Below, piece after piece: positions 1-5,608 of a stretch of 6,985 nucleotides of DNA; position 1 is the stretch's first letter; each line of letters begins with the position of its first letter. The notes under the pieces are model-generated. The model did not search any database, was not told where the DNA came from, and saw only the letters and a program-made list of their open reading frames with translations. Source of the stretch: Thermoplasmata archaeon (GTDB lineage: Archaea; Thermoplasmatota; Thermoplasmata; RBG-16-68-12; JAGMCJ01); NCBI GenBank assembly GCA_023129265.1, contig JAGMCJ010000182.1, forward strand, positions 1-6,985. Reading direction: 5' to 3'. Made by a program: the position numbers and the translations under genes.

Positions 1-665
1 ATGATGAGCATGCCCCCGCTTCCGCAACAAGGGTCATAAATCTCGTCTCCTTCATCTGGGTCAAGGATCTCGACCATCGTCCTCACGACCTCTCTCGGTG
101 TATAGAACTCGCCTGCTCTCTTGGGGGCCATTTCGTTGAACTTCTTGAGCAGGTACTCATAGGCATTGCCGAGCATGTCAGGCGGGACGTTCTCATGTCC
201 GAGCGACAGTTGACTGAAGTGCTCCACCAAGCGGATGAGTCTGTCCTGTGGGATTTCCTCGGGCTTGTTGAAGTCTGTTCTGTTGAGCACGCCATCCAAT
301 GGAGGATTCTCTTTCGCGATCTTGTCCAGGACGTCGTTGACCTTTTGCCCAACGTTCGTGCTCTGCTTTCTCACGTCGTTCCAGAGGCAACCTTCAGGAA
401 TCAGGATTTCGTGGAACTTCTTCTTTGCGATTTCTTCGCTTCCATACTTCTCTAGGAGCTCCTCGTACTCCTCCAAGTAAACGTCGGACAACCTCTTGAA
501 GAACAGCAGTGGCAGGATGTAGTTGCCGTATCGTTCCGGTCTGACCGGTCCCCGGAGGATGTCTGCGGCCTTCCAAAGGACTTGCCCTAGTTTCTCGAGT
601 GTCAGTTTCTCGTTGTGCAATCGGGTCTGTGCCAGGATACACCCTCCCCTAATCCTGAGTGCCAT
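1..665 (-). CDS. hsdM: Type I restriction-modification DNA methyltransferase subunit (HsdM), N-terminal part, cut by left edge
   Basis: This is the modification subunit of a type I restriction system, which with HsdS methylates adenine in a bipartite target using S-adenosylmethionine. About 221 codons are present. Seen: an HsdM N-terminal helical domain (LWKAADILRG near residues 30-39, then GNYILPLLFFKRLSDVYLEE), the stretch PDMLGNAYEYLLKKF, GEFYTPREVV near residues 184-193, and the SAM-binding motif I as DPCCGSGGM near residues 211-219. The catalytic NPPF/Y motif lies beyond the edge. The frame is open to the edge and intact. The start is the ATG at 665. No good Shine-Dalgarno precedes it, the frame stays open upstream without another ATG, and a TTATA sequence lies too close to act as its own promoter, so the exact start is uncertain. 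It follows the HD/nuclease gene on the same strand after 123 bases and may be co-transcribed. No HsdS or HsdR is visible here. Confidence 0.93.
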   Translation of the reverse strand, partial: MALRIRGGCILAQTRLHNEKLTLEKLGQVLWKAADILRGPVRPERYGNYILPLLFFKRLSDVYLEEYEELLEKYGSEEIAKKKFHEILIPEGCLWNDVRKQSTNVGQKVNDVLDKIAKENPPLDGVLNRTDFNKPEEIPQDRLIRLVEHFSQLSLGHENVPPDMLGNAYEYLLKKFNEMAPKRAGEFYTPREVVRTMVEILDPDEGDEIYDPCCGSGGMLI

Positions 666-788
666 GTCAGTATAAGACAGTTCGCTGGTAGGGGGATTGA
701 TGAGACAGTCACAACAACGGTTTGAATGCAGGCTGGATTGGCTGAGTGCGTCTTGCCACCGTCAGCATCATCAATCACTTTTCATTTG
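666..788 (-). other. Intergenic gap between the HD/nuclease gene and hsdM
   Basis: This 123-base same-strand gap has no oligo-T terminator on the minus strand. The only TATA-like sequence (TTATA, about 670-676) is too close to the hsdM ATG for a normal archaeal promoter. The simplest reading is an operon with the gene upstream, or a promoter I cannot recognise. Confidence 0.4.
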
Positions 789-2765
789 TCACTCTGGATT
801 GGATATCTCATCGAAGAATGTAGTGACATCGTTCATGTGCTCAATCGAAAGTTGAGGTGTGCCGATCACTTTGGTCTCGTAGGTCAAGCCCTCCTCTCTG
901 AAGTGCCTTGATAAGTCCTCCTGGAACCGGATACACCGCAGGATGTCCGTTGCGTGCTTTGACGTCTTCTCTGAGGTCGTGCACTCAACGAGCATTATTC
1001 TGGATCGACTTCCCTTTAGCAGTTCAATGGAGAGCAAATCAAGCTCCCTCACTTGCTTCCCCTCATCGTCTCTGAAGACAAGCTCCGGGATAACCCATCT
1101 CGAGAGGACATCCTTGTCTGGCTTTTCGATCAACTCTCTCAGAAAGACCTTGGCCTCAAACACATGACCCAATAGCTCATCATCCCATTCCATCTGATGG
1201 ATCTCTTTGCCAAGTGCTACCAGGAAATCTTCACCGAAATACTCGTGCGCGTGAAGGAATGTCGATGCTATGTCCTGCGCGTCCGCACCACCAAATCGGA
1301 GCAAGGAAAACCAGGCATGAGGGGAGGATAGAGAGAACACTTTCCCTTCCGAAGTCTTGATCAAGACATCATAGTCGCTTTCCATTGGTTCCTTGGGAGA
1401 CTCCTCTTCTGTAAGGTCCTCGGGGACAAGGTCCAGCAGGTCGGGCCTTTTCTTCATCACCTCTCTGAGAATCTTCTCTATTTGTAGGCCATAGGTTATG
1501 TCCTCTCTTTGGAAGAGATATTTCACAAGCGCTTGTTGGACCGTCCCGGGTGGTACAAGCGTCTCTAATCTTGCTAGAGCCATAAGAATCCCTCTGATTG
1601 TCCGTGAGGATAGGTCGTGAATTACTGAGACTCTATACCCTTCGTGCGGAGAGGGGGCGACCCAGCTGATCGTTGGCTCTTGAATGAGGTTCTCAAGGTG
1701 ACTTCCATATCTGAGATTCGTCAACTTTCTGTCCAAGTCCAAGTAGTCTGACACTCCCTGTGACGGGACATGGGTGTCAACCACTAGTTTGAACTTGCCC
1801 TCTTCGACTTTTGAGTGCACATCCTTCAGCTTCTCACCATAGACTTTCTCAAGTGAGTCCATGAGGCTTTCATCTGTCATGGAGAGCAAATCTGGAAGGC
1901 GTATTCTGCCCTTCACTAGCGCATGCGCGATTGAACATTCATAGGCGTTCTGAAGGGCAAGCACGTTAATGTCGAAGTACACCTTTGATGCAAGGTACTG
2001 TTCCATCGCATTTAGTATATTCATTTCGAGTCTGGGAACACTTAGCGAACCACCTTCCGTCTTGAACTGCCTGACAACGGAATCGATGCTGAGGTCCAGT
2101 TTGGCTATCCCTATCGAGTGCAGGTCCCGCAAAACATAGTCGATCCTGTTGATGTACTGGAGGAGGGAGTAGCCGACCGATGACGGGTCCATCAAGTATT
2201 CCAGTATTGCATTTGAGAGTAGGTCTTTGCCATTCTCCTCATCGCCATTGGAGAGAATCTCATGAAGTCTCTGTGCAGATATCCATTTCATGATTCTGGG
2301 TCTGTCCCATTCTGCTAGCATATTTTCCAAGGCTTGAGCGGCCTGACCTTTCAGGAAGGTTTTGTCTGCTATGGCAGTCACGCCCTTGAGGATGGCTTTT
2401 AGTTTCAGGCGAACCTTGCTCGAGAAACTTGCTGCCTTCATGATTGCCCGCTCACCCACAAGTCCAAGTGGCGTATGTCCGATTGAGTGTGACAGTGCCG
2501 CCCTTCTCAGTGCGGACCACGTGACACCTCTTACGTTATGGTATTGCATGACTTTCTGGGAAAGATAGTAAGTCCCTACGCTATGCTGGAATTTCGAATG
2601 GTTCGCCCCATGATAGACGTCTGATACAAGTCCAAGTTGTTTTACGGAATGTAGCCTCTGCAGGCTTGGTGAGATTGCATCCAGGAATCCATCATCAGAT
2701 TCATCTTCTTTTCTTCCCTGGAAAACCTCCACTGTTCCATGAATGGGGCAGGGAAATGACCTCAT
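789..2765 (-). CDS. HD-domain protein (SAMHD1/dGTPase-like) fused to a C-terminal PD-(D/E)xK-like domain; HD motif altered
   Basis: This 658-residue protein is likely cytoplasmic. Its N-terminal region has the layout of archaeal SAMHD1/dGTPase-type HD phosphohydrolases. Seen: SPSLQRLHSVKQLG (32-45), YHGANHSKFQHSVG (51-64) with H61 as first metal ligand, ALSHSIGHTPLG (90-101), and RIDYVLRD (207-214) supplying the late Asp (D209). In active members the second motif is HD; here it is H93-S94, so a metal ligand is missing, though H97 is kept. Residues about 555-600 contain RELDLL (D576) and RIMLVECTTSE (E594-C595-T596), the D...ExK layout of a restriction-endonuclease-like fold with Thr in place of Lys. 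The middle is helical and charged, with nothing I recognise. The ATG at 2765 sits about 29 bases after a TATA-like sequence, fitting a leaderless transcript. The neighbour hsdM suggests a defence role, but substrate and activity are unknown. The family call is firm; function is inference. Confidence 0.85.
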   Translation of the reverse strand: MRSFPCPIHGTVEVFQGRKEDESDDGFLDAISPSLQRLHSVKQLGLVSDVYHGANHSKFQHSVGTYYLSQKVMQYHNVRGVTWSALRRAALSHSIGHTPLGLVGERAIMKAASFSSKVRLKLKAILKGVTAIADKTFLKGQAAQALENMLAEWDRPRIMKWISAQRLHEILSNGDEENGKDLLSNAILEYLMDPSSVGYSLLQYINRIDYVLRDLHSIGIAKLDLSIDSVVRQFKTEGGSLSVPRLEMNILNAMEQYLASKVYFDINVLALQNAYECSIAHALVKGRIRLPDLLSMTDESLMDSLEKVYGEKLKDVHSKVEEGKFKLVVDTHVPSQGVSDYLDLDRKLTNLRYGSHLENLIQEPTISWVAPSPHEGYRVSVIHDLSSRTIRGILMALARLETLVPPGTVQQALVKYLFQREDITYGLQIEKILREVMKKRPDLLDLVPEDLTEEESPKEPMESDYDVLIKTSEGKVFSLSSPHAWFSLLRFGGADAQDIASTFLHAHEYFGEDFLVALGKEIHQMEWDDELLGHVFEAKVFLRELIEKPDKDVLSRWVIPELVFRDDEGKQVRELDLLSIELLKGSRSRIMLVECTTSEKTSKHATDILRCIRFQEDLSRHFREEGLTYETKVIGTPQLSIEHMNDVTTFFDEISNPE

Positions 2766-2789
2766 ATGCAGCTGTTAACCATGAGGGTC

Positions 2790-2799
2790 TTTATGAATA
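2790..2799 (-). promoter_or_regulatory. TATA-like element for the HD/nuclease gene
   Basis: The minus strand reads TATTCATAAA, centred about 29 bases before the ATG at 2765. That distance fits archaeal leaderless transcription. The match to an ideal BRE/TATA is only moderate. Confidence 0.4.
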
Positions 2800-2940
2800 T
2801 TCCGCCTATCTGAGGTTTTTGGAGGAGACCTGTGACGTTCTGACGGTTTTCGGGAAACGTTATCAAAACACTCAAGGAGAGTGCAAGACAAGACTCCGCT
2901 TCCCACTTGGCGGTACGGTCGGTAGTCCAGTCTAGCCCAT

Positions 2941-2956
2941 AAGAGAGAAGAAAATA
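2941..2956 (-). terminator. Possible pyrimidine-rich terminator behind remnant A
   Basis: On the minus strand, 14 bases after the TGA that ends remnant A, the sequence reads CATATTTTCTTCTCTC. It is T-rich, as archaeal intrinsic terminators are, but has no hairpin and is interrupted by C. It could end transcripts from the thermonuclease gene before the HD gene promoter. The rest of 2766-2940 shows no gene I can support. Confidence 0.25.
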
Positions 2957-2970
2957 TGTAGTGCCGTTTC

Positions 2971-3372
2971 TCAACCCGCCTCCAGCTCCGCCCGAGACAG
3001 CCACGTCTCGCTTCCCGTTCCGCTCTCGAGCTCGCCCACCAGGTCCTCCAGGTCCACCGCCTCACCGCCTAGCTCGACGTCGAACCACTCCCGCCAGATC
3101 CATGAGTCCGTCGCCTCCACGGTTGGCACGAAGGTCCCGCCCAGCCTGCGGTGAGAGCCTCCCATCTCGGGGTCGAGAGGCAGCTCCTTCGGGGGAACGT
3201 ATCCCTCGTTGAAGCGCTCGCTGTTCCCCACGAAGTCGAGCATGAGAAAGGACCATGTGCCCTTGGACAGCCGCGTCCATTCCGCGACTCATCCATCACA
3301 GACTTCAGCGTCCGCCGTTACGCCATTCCCGCATTCGGGGCACTCGTAGCGCCGCCTCCTCCAAAGCCCAGA
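2971..3372 (-). pseudogene. Remnant A: zinc ribbon plus conserved core of an unrecognised repeated protein family, interrupted by TGA
   Basis: Reading on in frame directly after the thermonuclease stop, the minus strand encodes RRRRYECPECGNGVTADAEV, then C-D-G, then TGA (3291-3289), then about 105 residues to a TGA at 2973-2971. The first part is a zinc ribbon, C-x2-C-x10-C-x2-stop, with the TGA exactly where the fourth Cys should be. The second part contains DFVGNSERFNEGYVPP, DSWIWREWFDV, GGEAVDLEDLVGELE and the C-terminus TWLSRAELEAG. The core blocks recur in remnants B, C and D. An internal ATG at 3243 could start a 90-residue product. No ATG, GTG or TTG precedes the zinc ribbon in frame. 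It most resembles a gene that lost its 5' end and gained a nonsense codon. The family is not recognised. Confidence 0.6.
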
Positions 3373-4194
3373 TCACCACTGATAGCTATCAACCAGAGCG
3401 CCAGTGGAGTCTCTCAGATAGACCGTATCACCGTCGTTGTTCCATATGGGGGATTCGCTACCCCAATACAACTCCGTGGCCGTGTCCGTTCCGCTTCCCG
3501 TATAGAGGGTGACTGATGCGTCGGCGCTCAAGGAAAAAGCGGGGAACGTGTACTCGTGGCCGTATTCATCGCTCACGCGCCACCCTGTAAGCGTAGCTGC
3601 CGCGTTTCCACCGTTCGTGAAAACTATGTACTCATCATTCAGGTTATACCAGTCATTACCGGCAGCGTTCTCGTGGACGTAGGAGATATGGACGTCAGCG
3701 GAGGATTCTTCCCACATCCCTCGCTGAGCGTTCCTGGCCTCCTGTTCTGCACTCTCGAATTGTGAGGCATACTTCGTATTGGGTGAATACGGATAGGCTT
3801 CTGCCCACCCGCTCCTGACCATTTCCATGTTGACGTGGAGACTGCCTACCCAGACATACCTCAGCAACCTTCCGTAGTGGTCTGTGTCTTCGACATCCTC
3901 CTCAAGTCCCACCTCGTTGTTTCCGATCAACTCCGACAGTTTGGATTTGCACTCGTAGTAGAAGGTCTCACCGCTCTCAGGCGTATCGATCCCTATCAGT
4001 CTGACCCTCCAGTCGTCCTCTATCTCGATCGTGTCCCCGTCTATGATCCTGATGACGGAGTAGGTTATGTTTTCCTCGCCACCGCCCTCGTCATTCGGCG
4101 ATGGGTTCGTGTTGGCAATCTGAGTTGAAACCGCGTAAAGGCCGATGGCTGAAGCCATGACAAGGACTACGAGGACCGCCCACGCCTTCTTCAT
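3373..4194 (-). CDS. Secreted or membrane-anchored thermonuclease (SNase domain) with C-terminal lamin-tail domain
   Basis: This 273-residue protein is probably a calcium-dependent extracellular nuclease. A Lys-Lys start and hydrophobic helix (about 3-23, WAVLVVLVMASAIGLYAV) form a signal peptide or membrane anchor, followed by an acidic Gly-rich linker. The SNase domain (about 44-162) has RIIDGDTIEI, RVRLIGIDTPE, DHYGRLLRYV and NMEMVRSGWAEAY. D54, R65, D70, T71, E73 and R109 match Staphylococcus nuclease D21, R35, D40, T41, E43 and R87, so the active site is complete. Residues about 165-273 form a lamin-tail domain: NLNDEYIVFTNGG, LTGWRVSDEYGHEYTFP, TLYTGSGT, PIWNNDGDTVYLRD. A longer frame runs back to 4317, but the ATG at 4194 begins the signal peptide and lies about 26 bases after a BRE/TATA, so it is the start. 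The pairing is known in archaea and bacteria for DNA scavenging or degradation. It lies between remnants C and A. Confidence 0.94.
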   Translation of the reverse strand: MKKAWAVLVVLVMASAIGLYAVSTQIANTNPSPNDEGGGEENITYSVIRIIDGDTIEIEDDWRVRLIGIDTPESGETFYYECKSKLSELIGNNEVGLEEDVEDTDHYGRLLRYVWVGSLHVNMEMVRSGWAEAYPYSPNTKYASQFESAEQEARNAQRGMWEESSADVHISYVHENAAGNDWYNLNDEYIVFTNGGNAAATLTGWRVSDEYGHEYTFPAFSLSADASVTLYTGSGTDTATELYWGSESPIWNNDGDTVYLRDSTGALVDSYQW

Positions 4195-4215
4195 CAGATC
4201 ACATAACGAGAGGGA

Positions 4216-4230
4216 GATATTATGCTTTTC
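4216..4230 (-). promoter_or_regulatory. BRE/TATA promoter for the thermonuclease gene (leaderless)
   Basis: The minus strand reads GAAAAGC (BRE-like, 4230-4224) followed by ATAATATC (4223-4216). The TATA centre is about 26 bases before the ATG at 4194, so transcription should begin at or next to the start codon. No Shine-Dalgarno lies between. Confidence 0.7.
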
Positions 4231-4239
4231 GCGTGGGTG

Positions 4240-4261
4240 AAGTCGCCTGGACGAGCGACTT
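4240..4261. repeat. Perfect 7-bp inverted repeat just upstream of the thermonuclease promoter
   Basis: AAGTCGC (4240-4246) and GCGACTT (4255-4261) are exact inverted copies around an 8-base spacer. The repeat ends about 10 bases upstream of the BRE. It could be an activator or repressor site, or the stem of a transcript ending from remnant C. Nothing in the sequence decides between these. Confidence 0.4.
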
Positions 4262-4273
4262 GGTCCGCCGCCC

Positions 4274-4537
4274 TCACAAAGAGAGCGGAGTTCTCTCCTG
4301 GTTCTCGCTCTCGACACCCTCGAGACTGTCTCGATAGGAGCGCCCCTTCGATGTCCGATATCCCTCGTTGAAGCGCACGCTGTTCCCCACGAAGACGAGG
4401 TCGAACTCCCGCGCGTCGAACTCGCCGAGGCGGGAGATCATCGTCTGCAGCAGCGCTATCGTGACGGCTTTCTCGCGTCGAGCCTGTCCCTTCCTTCGCT
4501 TTGACCTCGCTCTTCCTTCGCTGTTTCTTCGCTCGGG
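4274..4537 (-). pseudogene. Remnant C: N-terminal part of the repeated core family
   Basis: The minus-strand frame opens after a TAG at 4540-4538 inside the 11-bp array and runs to a TGA at 4276-4274. It leaves the array through a Lys/Arg-rich stretch, then encodes REKAVTIALLQTMISRL, FDAREFDLVFVGNSVRFNEG and a diverged tail. The block FVGNSxRFNEGY matches remnant A; bases 4359-4399 match 3200-3240 at 39 of 41 positions. The first in-frame ATG is at 4441. Similarity to A is lost after RFNEGY, so this is probably a truncated copy. It could still be translated as a short basic protein. Family not recognised. Confidence 0.5.
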
Positions 4538-4663
4538 CTATGCTTGTCCTTCGCTTATCCTTCGCTTTGACTTCGCTTGTCCTTCGCTTGTCCTTCGCTG
4601 TTTCTTCGCTCGAGCTATGCTCTTTCTTCGCTTGGCTTCGCTTGTCCTTCGCTGTTCTCCGCT
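4490..4663. repeat. Array 1: sixteen tandem units of an 11-bp repeat
   Basis: The plus strand is made of 16 consecutive units of which 14 are exactly 11 bp and two are 10 bp, so the period is strict. The commonest unit is TGTCCTTCGCT, with TTCGCT or a variant at its end. Variants include GTTTCTTCGCT, TATCCTTCGCT, TTGACTTCGCT and CGRGCTATGCT; the pair GTTTCTTCGCT plus CGRGCTATGCT occurs twice, 77 bp apart. Because 11 is not a multiple of 3, three units on the minus strand (AGCGAAGGACA) encode SEGQAKDKRRT in every frame, differing only in phase. Long open frames here on both strands follow from this composition and are not evidence of separate genes. It lies between remnants B and C. Confidence 0.9.
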
Positions 4664-4699
4664 TATCGACTGAGCTCTCGTCGTTCGGTCGATTCCAGG

Positions 4700-4914
4700 T
4701 ACAAGGTCTCTCAGGTCCACCGCCTCCCCGCCCGGTGCAACGTCGAACCACTCCCGCCAAATCCACGAGTCCGACTCCCCGCTGCTCTGCATCAGAGTGC
4801 GCCGCTCACCGTGCCCGTTCCCCGAAACGTCAGCACATGATCAGGAAGAGCCACGAGGGCAGACGGACCACCTCTCCACGCAGGGACAACGTGTCCTTCG
4901 TCACCGCCATCCCG
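4700..4914 (-). pseudogene. Remnant B: frameshifted copy of the repeated core family
   Basis: One minus-strand frame gives TLSLRGEVVRLPSWLFLIM, ending in TGA near 4839. A second frame then gives ESDSWIWREWFDVAPGGEAV and DLRDLV. The latter block matches remnant A over 62 bases (4712-4773 against 3049-3110) with 8 mismatches, five of them synonymous (TCA/TCG, ATC/ATT, GTC/GTT, GGT/GGG and the like), so both copies were once under selection as protein. The DSWIWREWFDV frame continues into array 1, where it meets the TAG at 4540. The two-frame structure marks it as broken. Its upstream end abuts the abiE promoter. Confidence 0.5.
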
Positions 4915-4917
4915 AGG

Positions 4918-4930
4918 GTAAACTATATAC
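4918..4930 (+). promoter_or_regulatory. BRE/TATA promoter of the abiE operon
   Basis: GTAAAC directly followed by TATATA (4924-4929) is a good archaeal BRE/TATA. Transcription should start about 25 bases after the TATA centre, near 4951-4953, which falls inside the palindrome described next. Confidence 0.65.
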
Positions 4931-4938
4931 GCATTCAT

Positions 4939-4971
4939 GTCATAACATCCCAAGAAGTGGGATATTGTGAC
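4939..4971. promoter_or_regulatory. 33-bp imperfect palindrome, probable AbiEi operator
   Basis: The half-sites GTCATAACATCCCA (4939-4952) and TGGGATATTGTGAC (4958-4971) are inverted repeats matching at 12 of 14 positions around AGAAG, with a perfect inner ATCCCA/TGGGAT. The site covers the expected transcription start. In the studied streptococcal AbiE system, AbiEi represses its own operon through inverted repeats at the promoter. Position and symmetry here suggest the same; binding itself is inferred. Confidence 0.65.
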
Positions 4972-5608
4972 ACAGATGAAGACCTCTATGATATGGAAGA
5001 AACTGGTAATAGACGGACGCAAAATAGCCACTTCTGCCGAGATTCATGAATTGGCTCGCAGACTAGAAAAAGAGGACGTGAGGAGCCTTCGATATCTTCA
5101 GGAACACGGGTATGTCTCAAGGATACTAAGAGGAACATACTACGTTAGGAGCGCGGACGAGCGTGAGAGGGATTTCTTCCAACATTCGGTATATGAGATT
5201 GTGTCCAAGGCTCTGAAAGTCAAGGGCGTCAAGCACTGGTATTTCGGGCTGGAGACCGCTCTCAAGCTCAATGGCATGACTCATGAGTATTTCACAGTGA
5301 ACTATGTCATAACCGATTCGTACAGGACCACCAAGGTCATCAACATCCTCGATACGAAGTTCCAGTTCTTGAAATGGAGCAGAAGCCATTTCGATTTCGG
5401 CATTGTGAGAAAGGATGGTCTGATGTACTCGGACAGAGAGAAGACGGTGCTTGACCTGGCCTACAGGAGATACCGAAGAGGCAAGGGAACGGCGCATGCA
5501 GCTGGTCTTATTCAGGAATATATGGGGATATTGGACGAACGAAAGTTCGAGAATCATCTTGATCGCTACCCCCAGAGATTCCAAGAGGTAATCAGAGGGA
5601 GCCTATGA
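4967..5608 (+). CDS. abiEi: AbiEi-type antitoxin and autorepressor
   Basis: This is the antitoxin of a type IV AbiE toxin-antitoxin pair. It counters the nucleotidyltransferase toxin without (as known for the family) a stable complex, and represses its own operon. The product is up to 213 residues. Residues about 1-62 form a winged helix (ATSAEIHELA, then LQEHGYVSRILRGTYYVR as recognition helix and wing), the usual AbiEi N-terminus. The rest contains KHWYFGLETALKLNG, typical of the C-terminal antitoxin domain, and SDREKTVLDLAYRRYRRG. The longest frame starts at GTG 4967, but that codon lies inside the operator palindrome; ATG 4976 and ATG 4988 are equally likely starts and none has a convincing Shine-Dalgarno. 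Its TGA overlaps the toxin ATG (ATGA), indicating translational coupling. Confidence 0.88.
   Translation: MTQMKTSMIWKKLVIDGRKIATSAEIHELARRLEKEDVRSLRYLQEHGYVSRILRGTYYVRSADERERDFFQHSVYEIVSKALKVKGVKHWYFGLETALKLNGMTHEYFTVNYVITDSYRTTKVINILDTKFQFLKWSRSHFDFGIVRKDGLMYSDREKTVLDLAYRRYRRGKGTAHAAGLIQEYMGILDERKFENHLDRYPQRFQEVIRGSL

Noticed and set aside
2666..2935. 89-residue plus-strand frame over the HD gene start
   Set aside because: It is antisense to the conserved N-terminus of the HD protein and has no promoter or ribosome-binding signal.
2762..3065. Minus-strand frames of 80 and 96 residues upstream of the HD gene
   Set aside because: They cross the HD gene promoter and the end of remnant A, have atypical composition and no recognisable motif.
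4195..4317. Extended N-terminus of the thermonuclease from an ATG at 4317
   Set aside because: The extra 41 residues are Arg-rich, precede a perfect signal-peptide start and lie over the BRE/TATA; the ATG at 4194 fits both protein and promoter.
4538..4540. TAG as a pyrrolysine codon linking remnants B and C
   Set aside because: No pyl gene is in view, the TAG lies in a repeat-unit variant that occurs elsewhere in the array, and both flanks are decayed; it is simpler as a stop.
4490..4663. CRISPR array
   Set aside because: Units are 10-11 bp and contiguous, with no unique spacers and no cas genes in view.
4194..4766. 190-residue Lys/Arg/Glu-rich minus-strand open frame through array 1
   Set aside because: It is open mainly because the 11-bp array has few stops in any frame. 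Its ends are out of frame with the family blocks of remnants B and C, and it overlaps the thermonuclease promoter.
4368..5049. Plus-strand open frames rich in CPSLVLRLSF-type hydrophobic repeats
   Set aside because: They are the antisense reading of the 11-bp array and of minus-strand remnants; they have no start signal and no family resemblance.
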